DNA from: Sarcocystis neurona
Taxonomy: Eukaryota > Apicomplexa > Conoidasida > Eucoccidiorida > Sarcocystidae
Length of the DNA stretch: 64,000 nt
Assembly: GCA_000727475.1 (NCBI GenBank)
Contig: KL647304.1
Location: 598,272-662,271, forward strand
Direction: 5' to 3'
Positions within the stretch are counted from its first letter, which is position 1. Each line of letters opens with the position of its first letter. Position numbers and translations under genes: made by a program. A model generated the notes under the pieces. It saw nothing but the letters and a program-made list of their open reading frames with translations, ran no database searches and was not told where the DNA came from. Positions 38,901-50,900 of the stretch are shown here, piece by piece.

Positions 38901-41900
38901 TGCCTCTGCTGCTGCTGCTGCGCTGCTGCTGCTGTCGAGGTTCTCCCCTGCAGCAGCCGGGCCGTCTAACGCGCTGCGGCTGCTTCTTCTGCTCGCGCAG
39001 TGGCTGCTGCTGCTTCTGCTGCGACGCGTCGCCCCTCCCTCCACCGACGCTGTGCTGCTGCTGCTACTTCTTCTTCCTCTCGCAGCTGCTGCGGCTGCCA
39101 CCGCGGCCGCGCGGCCCGTCCCTGCGACGGTCGGCCTCCACACAGCTGCTGCTTCTCTGCTGTTGCTGCTCCGCCCTTCTTCTTCCTCTGCAAGACCCAA
39201 AGCAGTCGCTGCGGCCTGCTCTTCTGCCGCCGCGCGTGCTGCTGCTGCCGTTTCTTCGACCCACGGGGTCAGCAGCGGGTCCTCCCTTCCTCCCCACCCA
39301 CGGGGCGCGCCTCTACTTCTTCCTCCTGCTGCTGCTGCTCTTCGGCTGATCTCTTCTCCTTCTCCTTCTCGTCCGCGTCCTACGGCTGCAACAGCCACAG
39401 GTCTGGCGCTGCCGCTTCTTCTGTGGGTTCCTGCCCACCTAACCTCTGTACTGTGCTGCCCAGGACCGCCGTCCCCTCGCGCCTGCTGCCGCCCGCGCAT
39501 GCCGCTGCTGCTGCTGCGCGCTGCTGCTGCTGCTCCTGAGGCTGCTGAAGTCTCCGCAGCAGCCGCTGCCCCAGAAGACAGGCACTGCAGCAACTGCACC
39601 GCCGCCACCTCAGCAGCAGCTCCTGCGTCTGCCTGGTCTTCTGCTGCTCCCCCCCAAGGGCTTCTGCCAGTGCGTTCGCGCCGCTGCTGTCGCGGGTGCT
39701 GCGGCTGCTGCTCTGCGCTGCTGGCAGGCGCGCAGCAAGCAGCAGCGGGTCGTCAACTACACGGCTCCACTCCGACTGCCTCCTCTGGTCGTACACTGCG
39801 CCACACACAAGAAGCAACCCCACCCGAGCCGCGAAAGCACTTCTTCTTTTCTTGTTTCCCCCTTTACCTACAAACATCCCACATATATATATATATATGT
39901 TTCTGCTGCTCCACTTCTATATATATATATATATTTCTGCTGTTCAACCTCTATTCCACGCGTCTGTGTCGTCACCCACTGCTACACGAACGCATACCTG
40001 CCCGTCCACATATATATATATATATGCACACACACACAAAGAGAACCGCATACATACGTACGTGCATGCATCCATATAGTCATTAAGTCGTCGTGAGGCT
40101 CACACGGATATACAGACATATATATACACACGTATTTAGTTACTGTACTGTTATGAACCTCACAAGTATCCACAACCTTCACGTATATACATATATATAT
40201 ATATATATTACAAATTCACATATATGTATATATATAGAGAAAGGAAAACCACATATATATACATATGTGTATAGGATCACCATGGCCCTCATACAAGTGT
40301 ATCCGTAATGTACACACACGTATATATACGTACACACATATATATACACTGAGCGGCATACACATATATATGTGTATACTCATGATATTATCACGAGCCT
40401 CCCAAGTACACATACGGTGAACATACATATATATATATACACAGACAGAGAGAGGGAGAATCACCTGCCTCTGTATCGAATCCGGTAGAGGGCGGCACCC
40501 CTACATATATATGTACGCGCCTGTATTGCGATACATCAAGGGCCTCACAAATGTCCTCGAGGCACAAATATGAAGCGAGCAGAAGAGCCCGGGGGAGAAG
40601 GGCACACCTCCTTCTGTGATGAAAGGGAGACACACAGAGCGGCAGCTCTACGTAGACATATATATACGTGCATGTGTATAGGTTGGTTGGTAGGTTACTG
40701 AGCCTCGCAGGGGAGTCCGTAGACTGCAGATATACACATGCATGCATGCATAACACACGAGTGGGTCATTTTTGTTTTTCTGCTCTGCATGCAGCAGGAC
40801 TCACAAACTTGTCCACTCTGTGAGAGAATGAGCTCCGGCTGGCCCCGGGCCTCGGCCGCATGCAGGAAGGCGGTTCCGCCGACCAGTTCGAGAAGCGCCC
40901 GCAGACTGCTGCTGTCGAGAGGCCACGCAGTTGCGCGTTCCCGTCGCCGTCTCCGCCACGCGGCCAGTCGCTGCTCCGGCGTGCGCAGCCCCGTCTCCCT
41001 CCTCAACTTCCTCCTCTCTCTGCGGCGTCTCCTCGCTGCCCTCCTCTCTTCCGCGGCCGCGTCTTCCGCGCTCCGAGTGCTGCTCGTCGTCGCCTGCTGC
41101 TGCTGCTGGAGCGCCACCGTCATCGTCGCTTCGTCCTCGCGAAGTTCACCCTTCTTCGCTTCCTCCTCCCTTCCGGCTGCTGCTGCTCCTGCTACGTCCT
41201 CGGACATGGAGACATCAGCAGCTTCCTCGGAAGTTCTCCGCACTCCTGGACTTCCCAGCAGCAGCGCTGCCGCATCTGCGAGCGGGTCCCGTCCGGCCCT
41301 TCTCCTCTCCGCCCTCGTGCTGCTGCTTCTTTCCGTGTTCTCTTCTCCTTCCGCGCTTCCCTCCCTCCGCTGCTGCTGTTCCTGCTGCTCCACGTGGTGC
41401 AACAGCAGCGCCAGAGAACCAGCCCTATCGCTTCCTCCCTCTCCCCACGGCGTCGATCCGCGTCGCCACCGGCCTCTCGCTTCCCCGCTGCTGCTGCTCC
41501 TCTCCCCGTCTCCTCCTGCTGCTGCTTCCGCGGCCCCCGGACCAAGACCAGCAGCACGAGGTGACAGATGAGCGAGACTGCGCGACCGCACCAACGACGG
41601 ACCCGGCAGCACGTTGTCAACGTTCGAAGAACTTCTCCTCGGCACGCGGTCTCTGTCCGGAGGCGTCGCCGCTGCTGCTGCTGCTCCTCCTCCTCCTGCC
41701 GAGCGAGGTGTGGGCCTGGCGCCTGCAGCATGGATATGTCTGTCTGCCGAAGTCTGCTCGTCTCCGCAGGACGCGTCCCTCCCAGCAGCAGCGGCAGTGA
41801 GACGGCTGCCCTGCAGAGCCGAAGAGAAGCAGCCTATTTGAGAAGAAAACGCAGCTGCAGCATCAACATCTCGTGGTGATGCGCCTTCCGCTGCTGCTGC

Positions 41901-44900
41901 TCCAGGCGACCCAGGTGGAGAAGCATCACGGCGTCTATTGCGCTTTCGCTCTCTTCCGCCCAGCAGTTCTTCTTCTTCCTCCATATCTTGCTCTACTACT
42001 TCCTTCTTCTCTTCCGTCTCTTCGGCAGCAGCAGCAGCAGCATGCGGGAGCTGTCCCTGCTGCTGTCGCTGCTCTTCTCCGGGGACTGCTGCGGCTCTTG
42101 CTGCCGCGTAACGACTTCGTCGGCCGCGCTGCTGCACCTGCGCTGCTCTCGTCGGCGGCGTAACAGCAACAACTCCCTCTGAACCAGCACCAGCAGCAGA
42201 ACCTGCCGGCCATTCCGCAGCAATATCTTCCCTCCCCTCGTTCTTCTGCATCCCAAGCTCTTCGTCCTCTTCTTCAGTTTCTTCTTCCACGTCTGCTGCA
42301 CCAGGAACACGGCCCGCTTGCTGCTCCTGCTGCGGCTCGCCATCTGTCAGCAGTCGGTCGCTCCTTCGCTTCGCCCTTTGTCCTTCTTCCTCCCGTACGG
42401 CCACCGCGAGGCCAGCAGCAAAACTGTCTCTCTCTTCCACTGCTGCATCCACCACCCCACACAGACCTTCCTGCTGCTGCTGCTGCACGAAACTTCTTCT
42501 TCTTCTCCTGCTTGAGCCCTTCCGCCCCCCCGCCTCCCCCTCCTCGTCCTTCTCCTTGTCGTCGCGTGCCGTCTCCGTCTCCCGCTGCCGCTCCTGCTGC
42601 CGCCGCCGCCGCCGCAATCGCCGACGCCACTTCTGCTGCCGCTTTTCCTCCCGGCGGAGTTGTCGACGTAGCAGCCTCTCCGGCTCTCGCTGCTCTCTGC
42701 GTACCCGGCACTGGTAGCAGCTGCGCCGCATAAATTTTACTTCGTCCGCTCCGGAGAAGTCTACAAAGACATGTCTCAGCTGAAACGTGCGCAGCAGCGA
42801 CTCTGTAAGACTACTTCCCATCCAGCGCGATAAACTCAGGACGTCTACTTCTTCCTGCAGTTCTATCACCGCGTTCATTTCCTCGCTACCTATTCCTGCT
42901 GCTTCTTCTTCATCGATTTGGTGATCCTCCGTGATCTGACCTGCACTCCGCTGTTGCTGTTGCTGGCATTCCTGCAGCTGTTGTTGCTGCTGCCGCCGCA
43001 CTTCTCGTATCGCCGTGTCCTCCACTTGGGTCTCGTCGCCCTCCTCTGCATTCGAAAACGAGGTGCTCTTCCTGTCTCCCCCCTCACCTGCAGCGTCTCT
43101 TTCTCCATTCGTCCCTGCCGCTGCTGCTCCTCCTCCTCTTCCTCCTCCTTTCGTCAATGGCAGCAGCTCGTGCTGCTGCCCTCCATCGGCTTTCGCTTTC
43201 CCGCTGCATGCGGATGCTCCTCTGCATGCCTCCGTTGCTCCACGGGAAGGCGTCGCCACCAGAGCAGCAGCGACGGCAGCAGAGGGCGAGGTGCTGCTGC
43301 TGCTGCTTCGCAGTGGCGGAGCTGCAGGGCGCCGAGGTCCTCGCGTTCGTCGACGGGCGAGTACATCCAGCAGCAAATCTTCTTCAGCGAGTTGCTTGCG
43401 AAGTTGCTGCTGCATGTGCGGCGTCTCCTGCTCTTCCCACTGCAGCTGGAGTGTCAGAAGACGCAGCAGCAACGTGAGCAGCAGATGCAACAGCCGCGGG
43501 TCCTTCGCTGCTGCCGTCCCCGCCAGCAGCACCTGTAGCAGCAGCAGCCATGCGACGCTGCGCACTACCGGACTCATAGCGAAGGCGAAAAACGCAGAGC
43601 GGTACATAGGAGGGGGAGACGGATACGGACAGCAGCAAGTCCGCTCCGGCGGCCCGCTTCTTCTTCCTTCTGGTTCTCCCTCTGCAGCAGCAGCAGCAGC
43701 GACAGGAACGACTCCTCGACTGGCTGCAAGCTGCTGCTGCGGCTGTCTCGTTGGAGATCGCGGAGAAGAAGCTCCAGAAGAAGCGGACGAAGGGTTAACA
43801 GGGGAAAGACAGAGCCACTGGGAAAGCAGCTCGGGCCTTTGCTTCAGCTGGTCAAGGAAGGATTCTTCCACGTGTTGGCAGTCTGCCCACGAGAAATATG
43901 GGAAGTACGGGTCGTATAGTCTCCACTCCGACGGCTTGATAACGAACTGCCCAGGACTCATCCCTTCAGCCGCTTTGTAGGTGGAGATCTGCAGCAGCCG
44001 CAGTACCACGAAAAAAACAGCAGCAATGCATGCGGAAGAGACAGCAGGTGCAGCATCGGCAGCAAGCCGCAGCCACAGACAGCGGGGAAACGCGGCGTCC
44101 TCACAGCAGCAGCAGCAAGGCTTTGCACGCGCACGAGACAAAGGCACAGCAGTCCAACAGCAAAAAGCGTCCTCGAAACGCAGGCCCCCACGATGTTTCT
44201 TCGCAGAGGCCACGAGGCATGCAGCCGAAGCAGACAGCAGCAGAGGGCAGCAACAGCAGCAACACAATGCAACGCCAGAAGCAGGCAGCACCAGTTCCAC
44301 CAAACAACGGCAGCACCCGGCAACGCCAACACAGATGCAGCAGCAGCCGCAGCACACGCTAGCAGCAGCAACGAAAGAGCAGCAGCAGCAGCTAACAGCA
44401 GCAGCCTCGCGGCTGCAGCGGCAGTAGCACCGGACACCAGCAGCAGCATGGCGGCTGCAGGGGCAGGCGCTGGTTGAGAGACGTGAAGATCGGCCCGAGG
44501 GCCAAAAGAGAACGCTGTGACGTTGCGGAGGGCAGCAGCAGCAGTGGCGGCAGGGTGTGTATGTCTCCTGCTCGGCCGCATGCACTCCTTCCCACACGCA
44601 GAAGAAGATAACGACGTGGCGCCTCAAAACGACGAAGGGGAAGGGGGGGGGGGGTCAATCAGCCGCTGGGCCGAGACGCGCCAGTCACCTCTTCTTCCCC
44701 CCGCCCCCGTCCCCTTTGTGTGGAGCCTGCGGCAGGAGCGCATGCATGGAGTGTCAGGCCGTCCCCACCGCCCTGCTGCTGGCAGTATGGGGTGCGGCGC
44801 GGGCAGTCGACAGCAGCGGCTCTCGCCAGAACCCTGCACCCCGCAGCCAAGAGAGGAAAAAGGCTCTCAGCAGGTGTCGACTGCCAGGGGCGCGTAATAA

Positions 44901-47900
44901 CGTACCTGCTTCAGCACCCGGTCCACAAGATCGGTGAAGAGCGGCTGCTGCTTGTATGGGCGGCACACCACGTCCTGTAGACTCGAGTGAGTCTGTGGGC
45001 CTCGCATCAGGTGATGCCGCAGCAAGTACCCCATGACAGCTTCCTCGCTGCAGAAGAGACTATTGAAGGGCGACAGCAGATGCAGCAGCAGGACGCAGAA
45101 CGCATGAGTCTGCGTCGGCAAGTGCTCGTTTTCTTCTTCTTCTTCTCCTTCGCCTCCTCCTCCGCCACCGCCCCACCCCCCGCTGCTGCTCTTCCGAAGA
45201 AGCGACGTGGCTGTCGCTGCTGCAGCGGCTGTCTCCCTCGCAGTCCGACGCCCCGGGCTCCTCCTCGCCCCAGTCCTCCTCGTCGCCGCGTCCTCGCCTC
45301 CGCTGCTGCTGCTGCTGCTGCCGACGCGGCCCCCGGGACAAGAAGCATGCGCACCGCAGCAGGCACGCCTTCAAGCAGCTGCTCCAGCGCGCGTCCTGTG
45401 TTTCGTTCTCCTTCGTCTCCGGCTGCTGCTGCTCCTCCTCCTCTCCCGGCCCGCCCGTCGCCTCCTCCTCCTCTTCTTCCCGCCAAACGACCTCTCCGCA
45501 GCCGGTCTCCTCCTCCTCCTCCGCGGGACGGGAGCGACTCGAAGCGCCGGGGCAGCAGCACCACCGTCGCAGTAGTCCCCGTTCCTCTTTCGTGTGCTGG
45601 TCGCGAGAAAGCAGCAGAAAATAGACCAGCAGCAGCACCTGGGGCTCCGCTCCCCACCGCCCATGCCTCTCCCTCCCCGGCATTTGCTGCTGCAGCTCCG
45701 TCGTCCCGTTCTGCTCCTCGAATCCTCGCCAGCCGCATTGTCGGGATCTCAACGGACACCATCGCGCCTCTACGCTCTACTACTTCTTCTTCCTGATGCT
45801 CGGGCGCTTCCTCCTCGTCTGCTTCTTCTCCCTGCTGCTGCTGCTCGGCCGCCTCCTCCTGCTGCCGCTGCTGCCGCGGGGCAGGCGGAGGCAGCGACGA
45901 CGCCGTCTCGCCCAGCGCAAGGTTGTACGGCAGCTCCGACCGGGCCAGCAGCTGCAGCAGGAAAATGACTGGGGGCAGCGAGCACATCGCCAGGCGTGCC
46001 GCCTGCAGATCCAGGTCTATCAACACAGACTGATAGAATGTTCGTCTGTAGCACTGCGCCTCGCTGAATACCGAGATCCTGTCCACAGAGCAGCGGCACC
46101 CCACACAGCAGCAGTTGAAACAGCGGCACCAGCAGCTCGCATCCCTGCAGCATGCATGCATGCACACATGTATATATGTGCATGCATGCAGACATATGTG
46201 GACACGTATACACAAGCACACATGCATGCGGATGTACAGCTACACGCATCTACACAAACACGGACGCACGCAAGAACACAGATAGACACATATATATTTA
46301 TGTACGCCATAGCATGCAAGGACACACATATATATACAGGGATGCACACATCCAGGTGCGCATGCGCGCACACATATATACGTTAATGAGTGTACAGCTG
46401 GGGATATAAATATGTATATATGCATGCATGCAGATACATATGTACGTGTAAATGCGCACGTATGCATCCTGGTTCCTACCTGTACATGGTAGACATGCAG
46501 GCCGCGACATCTGCAACTGTGCAAACCTCGGTTTATGTTTGCTGCTGCTGCTGTCTCTCCCCTCCGTCTGTCGTGTGTGGCAGCTGCTTCGCGCTGTTGC
46601 GGCCGTTGCTCTTCATTTTGCTGTGCTGCTGCTCTTGTGCTCCTGCGTTCCTGCTGCTCTGTGTCGTTGCCGTGCTTGTGCGGCTGCTATTATACGTTTT
46701 CCTGCCGGCGGTCTTGCTGCTACTATTGATGCTGTAGCTCCTGCTCTGGTTGCTGACACTGCTGCCGGTGCTAATAATGCTGCTGCTGCTATTGCTGCCA
46801 GCGTTGCTGCTCCTATTGCTGTCAACATTGCCACTGGTCCTGCTGCTAATATTGGTACTGCTACTGCTGCTATTACCGCTGCCATCGCCGCTAATATTAC
46901 TGTTGCTGATAACATTATTGCTGCTGGTGATATTGCTGCTGCTATTGTTGATGCTGCTGCTGCTATTGCTGTTGCTGCTGCTACTGCTGCTGCTTACCCA
47001 TTGCGCGTCCACATCATACAGGTGGTAACTTGGTGGTAGAATACGAGAGTTCGCAGGTGGTGCTCCAGCATTTCCATCCGTTCATAAATAGAAATTCCCA
47101 GGGCGTCCAAGAGCTGCGCATACGACGAGACTGAAGGGGGAGAAGGAGCAGCAGCTGCTGCAGCGCCAGGAAGCGTAGCAGCAGCAGCAAGAGTGCCGGC
47201 AAGCGGAGCAGTAGCGGAGGGTGTTACAGCAGCTGCAGCAGATGAAAGGGGAGGAGCGTGAGAAGGCTGCTGCATGCGCAAGGGAAGAGCAGCAAGCACC
47301 TGCGCCAGCAGCCGGTTGAGAGGAACGTGGAAAGATGTGGGGTGGCGACTCACAAAGCAGTCTTGCTCACGGCCCTTCGGGTACCCTGCAACAGCAGCAG
47401 CAAAGGTGGAACAGCAGCAGAGATGCAACAACAGCAGCAGAGGTGGAACAGCAGCAGCAGCAGCAAGCATGCAACTGCAGCAAAGGTGGAACAGCAGCAG
47501 AGATGCAACAGCAGCAGCAGAGGTGGAACAGCAGCAGCAGCAGCAAGGATGCAACTGCAGCAAAGGTGGAACATCAGCAGCAGCAGCACACGTGGAGTAA
47601 CAGCAAGACCAGCAGGCGCCGCAGAACAGGCACGGGCGCAGCAACACCCGCAGCAAAGGCGCGGGCACAGCAACAGTAAGGTGCGCCCCCAGCAGCAACA
47701 GCACGTCCATAAAAGCATGGAGCAGCAGCAGCAGCAGAAGACCGGGCAGCGCCGACGAACGCAGCAGCGGGTTAGAAGTGACCATTCTTCACGCGTGAAC
47801 GCACTACAGCAGGAATGGCAGAGATGCGGGCACCAAGAGCAGCGGCATGCCCCGCAGCAGCAGCAGCAGTTCACCGAGCGGCAGCAGCAGCAGCTGCAGC

Positions 47901-50900
47901 ACAAAGAATGACGCAGCACAAGCAGCACCGGAGTGGCGTGGCGCAACAGCAGCAGCAATGGAGCCACAGGGCGCGGCAGCAGGCTTGCTGCAGCGACGCG
48001 AGCGGAAAAGAGAATTTTTCAGTGATTAGAGCAGCACACCAGGGGAGAGCAGGGGTTGTGGACCCTAAGAAGAAACAGCAGCAGGACGCATGCACAAATC
48101 TTACAGTGTCGAACACTGCCGTAGACAGCCTTTCCCAGAGCAAGCGGTAGAAGCGGCTCAACGGCGTCTGTTGCTGCTGGAGAGAGAGTGTCTTCCGCAG
48201 CAGTGCCAGAACCAGGAGGAAGGGAAGCAGCAGAAGCGCCGCCCGCCCCACACGCAGATGCGAGACCTGACGACCGTTCGCTCGCTGCTGCTGCTGCTCC
48301 CGGTGCTGTGTCCGCGCCCCTGGGCCCTGTCCCTGCAACAGCAGCAGCGTCAGAGTCTTCGGCCGCCGGCAGCTGCTGCTGTTGCTCTTCACGCGGAGTA
48401 GGCGAGGGCCGTCCGTCCTCCCGTTTCGTAGTTTGCATGTGTTTCCTGCGCTTCGTTTCTCTCCAGGCTTCTGCCTCGTGCTGTTCCATCTTTGCCGTGT
48501 CTCTCCGCAGCTGTTGCTGCTGCTCCTGCTGCGTTTCTTCTTCGTCGTCTGCTTTCTTGTCCCCCTCCTGTTCCCCCTCCTCGGCAGCAGCATGTCCGGG
48601 ACGTGAAGCGTCACCGAACATTTGCTGCTGCTGTTGCTTCTTTTGGAACTCGCCTTCGCCACGTAGCTGCTGCTCCCCTAGCCGTTTGTTTGCGTCTCCT
48701 TCTTCTTCCTGTTGCGACCCGTCGTCCTCCGCGTGCTGCTGCAGCCACCGGCCCCGCCCTGGCGCCGCCCTTCCTCTTCGCTTCTGTTGCCCTACCCCTT
48801 GCTCCTGCGGTTCGCTCTCTCGTCGGTCTGGCTCCAGACTCAGCGGCCGGCGGGGCGAAGTCGCGCTGCTGCTGCTCCTCCTCTTCCCCGGGCGTCTCCG
48901 CTTCCTGTCTTCCTCCTCCTGCTGCAGCTGCTGGCGCCGCCGCTCCTCGAGCCGCTCCATCCGGGCCAGAAGGCGCTGGACCCCGCCGCCTCTCGCAAAG
49001 ACCCAGTCGACGCGGTCCTCCTCCCTCTCGCGGCGCCGCGTCGCCAGCAGCCACGCATGCATGCGCTGCCGCACCTTGTGGAGCACCAGCAGCAGCACGT
49101 CCCACGGCAGCGCCGCCAGCACCTCGTGCAGCGCCAGCGCGTTCTGCCCCATCTCAATCGACAAACACAGCGCATGCGTCCAGCTCTCCTCGTCCTCGTA
49201 CTGCACGTGTTCCCGCACTCGGCGTCGGTGGCGGTTCATGTTTTGTGTCATGCAGAAAAGCGGAAGAAAGCCGATGTCCCAAAAGGCCGCCACCGTGCGC
49301 GGTGACACGGAGAGGTCTGCGAGACAGGAAAACAGAGGCAGCGCAGCAGTCGGCAGGGGACGAAGGGATCTTGCAAACATCGGGTGTACATACACCGCGA
49401 GGTGCGCCGGGAACACGTCGGGTACGGAAATGTCGGGTGTGTACGTACACCTCGACAGCTTGACACAACCGCAGACACGAGTGCATCGGAATCGGCTGGA
49501 GAGACTCTCCTCGCAAGGAGGATATATGTCGGGTGTACGTACACCTCGAGACACGTGTGCACGACTGCGCACATCTCCAGAAGTCGGAACGACACACGCC
49601 ACGAAGCGCTGGTCCACTCATTTAGATGTCGAGTGTACATACACCCCGACACATGGAAACAACAGCTGCACACATACAGAGACACACGAATCGGCTGTCT
49701 ATACACCTCGAAGCGTGGAATTCGACGTACCTGTACAGAGGATTCTGCTCTATGTAACCTTGACGCTTGAACAGGTATCTTTGTTCAAAGAGATACACAA
49801 AAAGCTATATGTATACATACGCATGCACATCCCCACACGTCGTGCATGGTCCTCCCCACGCCTAGCTTCTTCCTCCGTGTTTGCAAGGGATCTCTACTAG
49901 GCGGCAAAAAACGTGGCGGAACACATCTGACTGTCGGCAACCTGACGCGGTGTGTGTCTTGGGGTGTACGTACACCCCGCCTGTCACGCCCACGTGCTTT
50001 TCTGCAGCGCGGCCCGCGTAGGAGAGGGACGGGCGAGGAGGGCTTACATTGCACGAGCAAGTCTTTCTCCGCAATCAGGTAGCGGACGTCATTTAGCGAG
50101 TTCGTGTAGCCTTTCCTGCGCAGCAGCGGATCTCTGCAGTTCAGATATGGCGGTGCCGGATAGCCTCGCCAGTTGGCATGTCTCCTCCACCAGCGGGAGG
50201 AGCGTCTTCGGCCCGTTCTTCCCAGAGGGCTGCTATCGCTCGTATAGTCGTCTGGGCTGTTGTCGAGAACGCCTCCTGTGGCTTCGCTATCGCTGCTGTG
50301 GATGCTGCTCGTGCCGCTGCTTCCCGCCCCCCCGTGCTGCTGCTGCTGTCGCTGCTGCTGGGCCTGTAGGCGCTGGCGGGACCGCGTCTGCCCGCTCTTT
50401 CGGCTGCTGCAGCCGCCACCGCCGCCGCCGCTGCCCGTCGGACTCTCCCGCTTGCGGCTGCAGCAGCCGCTGCCGCCAGTGCGGCCACTCCTCCTGCTGC
50501 TGCTGCCGCTTCTGCGTCTCTGCGTCTTCTCCTTCCTGCCGCTGCTGTTTCAGTCGTGAACGTGGGGGGCTCAGGAATCATCCCCCCCACCGCGTTGTAG
50601 TACGAGTAGTACCGAGACAGCAGTCGCGTCGCGTCTCTTCGCCCCCCTCCTCCCTGTCTCTGATATCGTCCAGCTCCCGCCGTCGCCCCCAATAAATCTT
50701 CGGCTCCTCCTCCTCGGCCCCACAGGCGATCCCCTCCGGATTCGCCCCAGGGCGGGAAGCGCCGTCCTCGGCTGCTGCTGCTGCTGCGTCGCCGGCGTCT
50801 CCCGTCCTCGCTCACCAGGCGCTGCCGAGGAATGGTCTGCGCCAAGATGATGCAACACGAGGAAAACAGACGCGGCAGCAGCACACCTGCAAACAGCAGC

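Noticed and set aside
37729..40086. 785-codon open frame on the plus strand
   Set aside because: It is antisense to UBR exon 8, with Leu/Cys/Ala repeat only, and runs out into a TA microsatellite.
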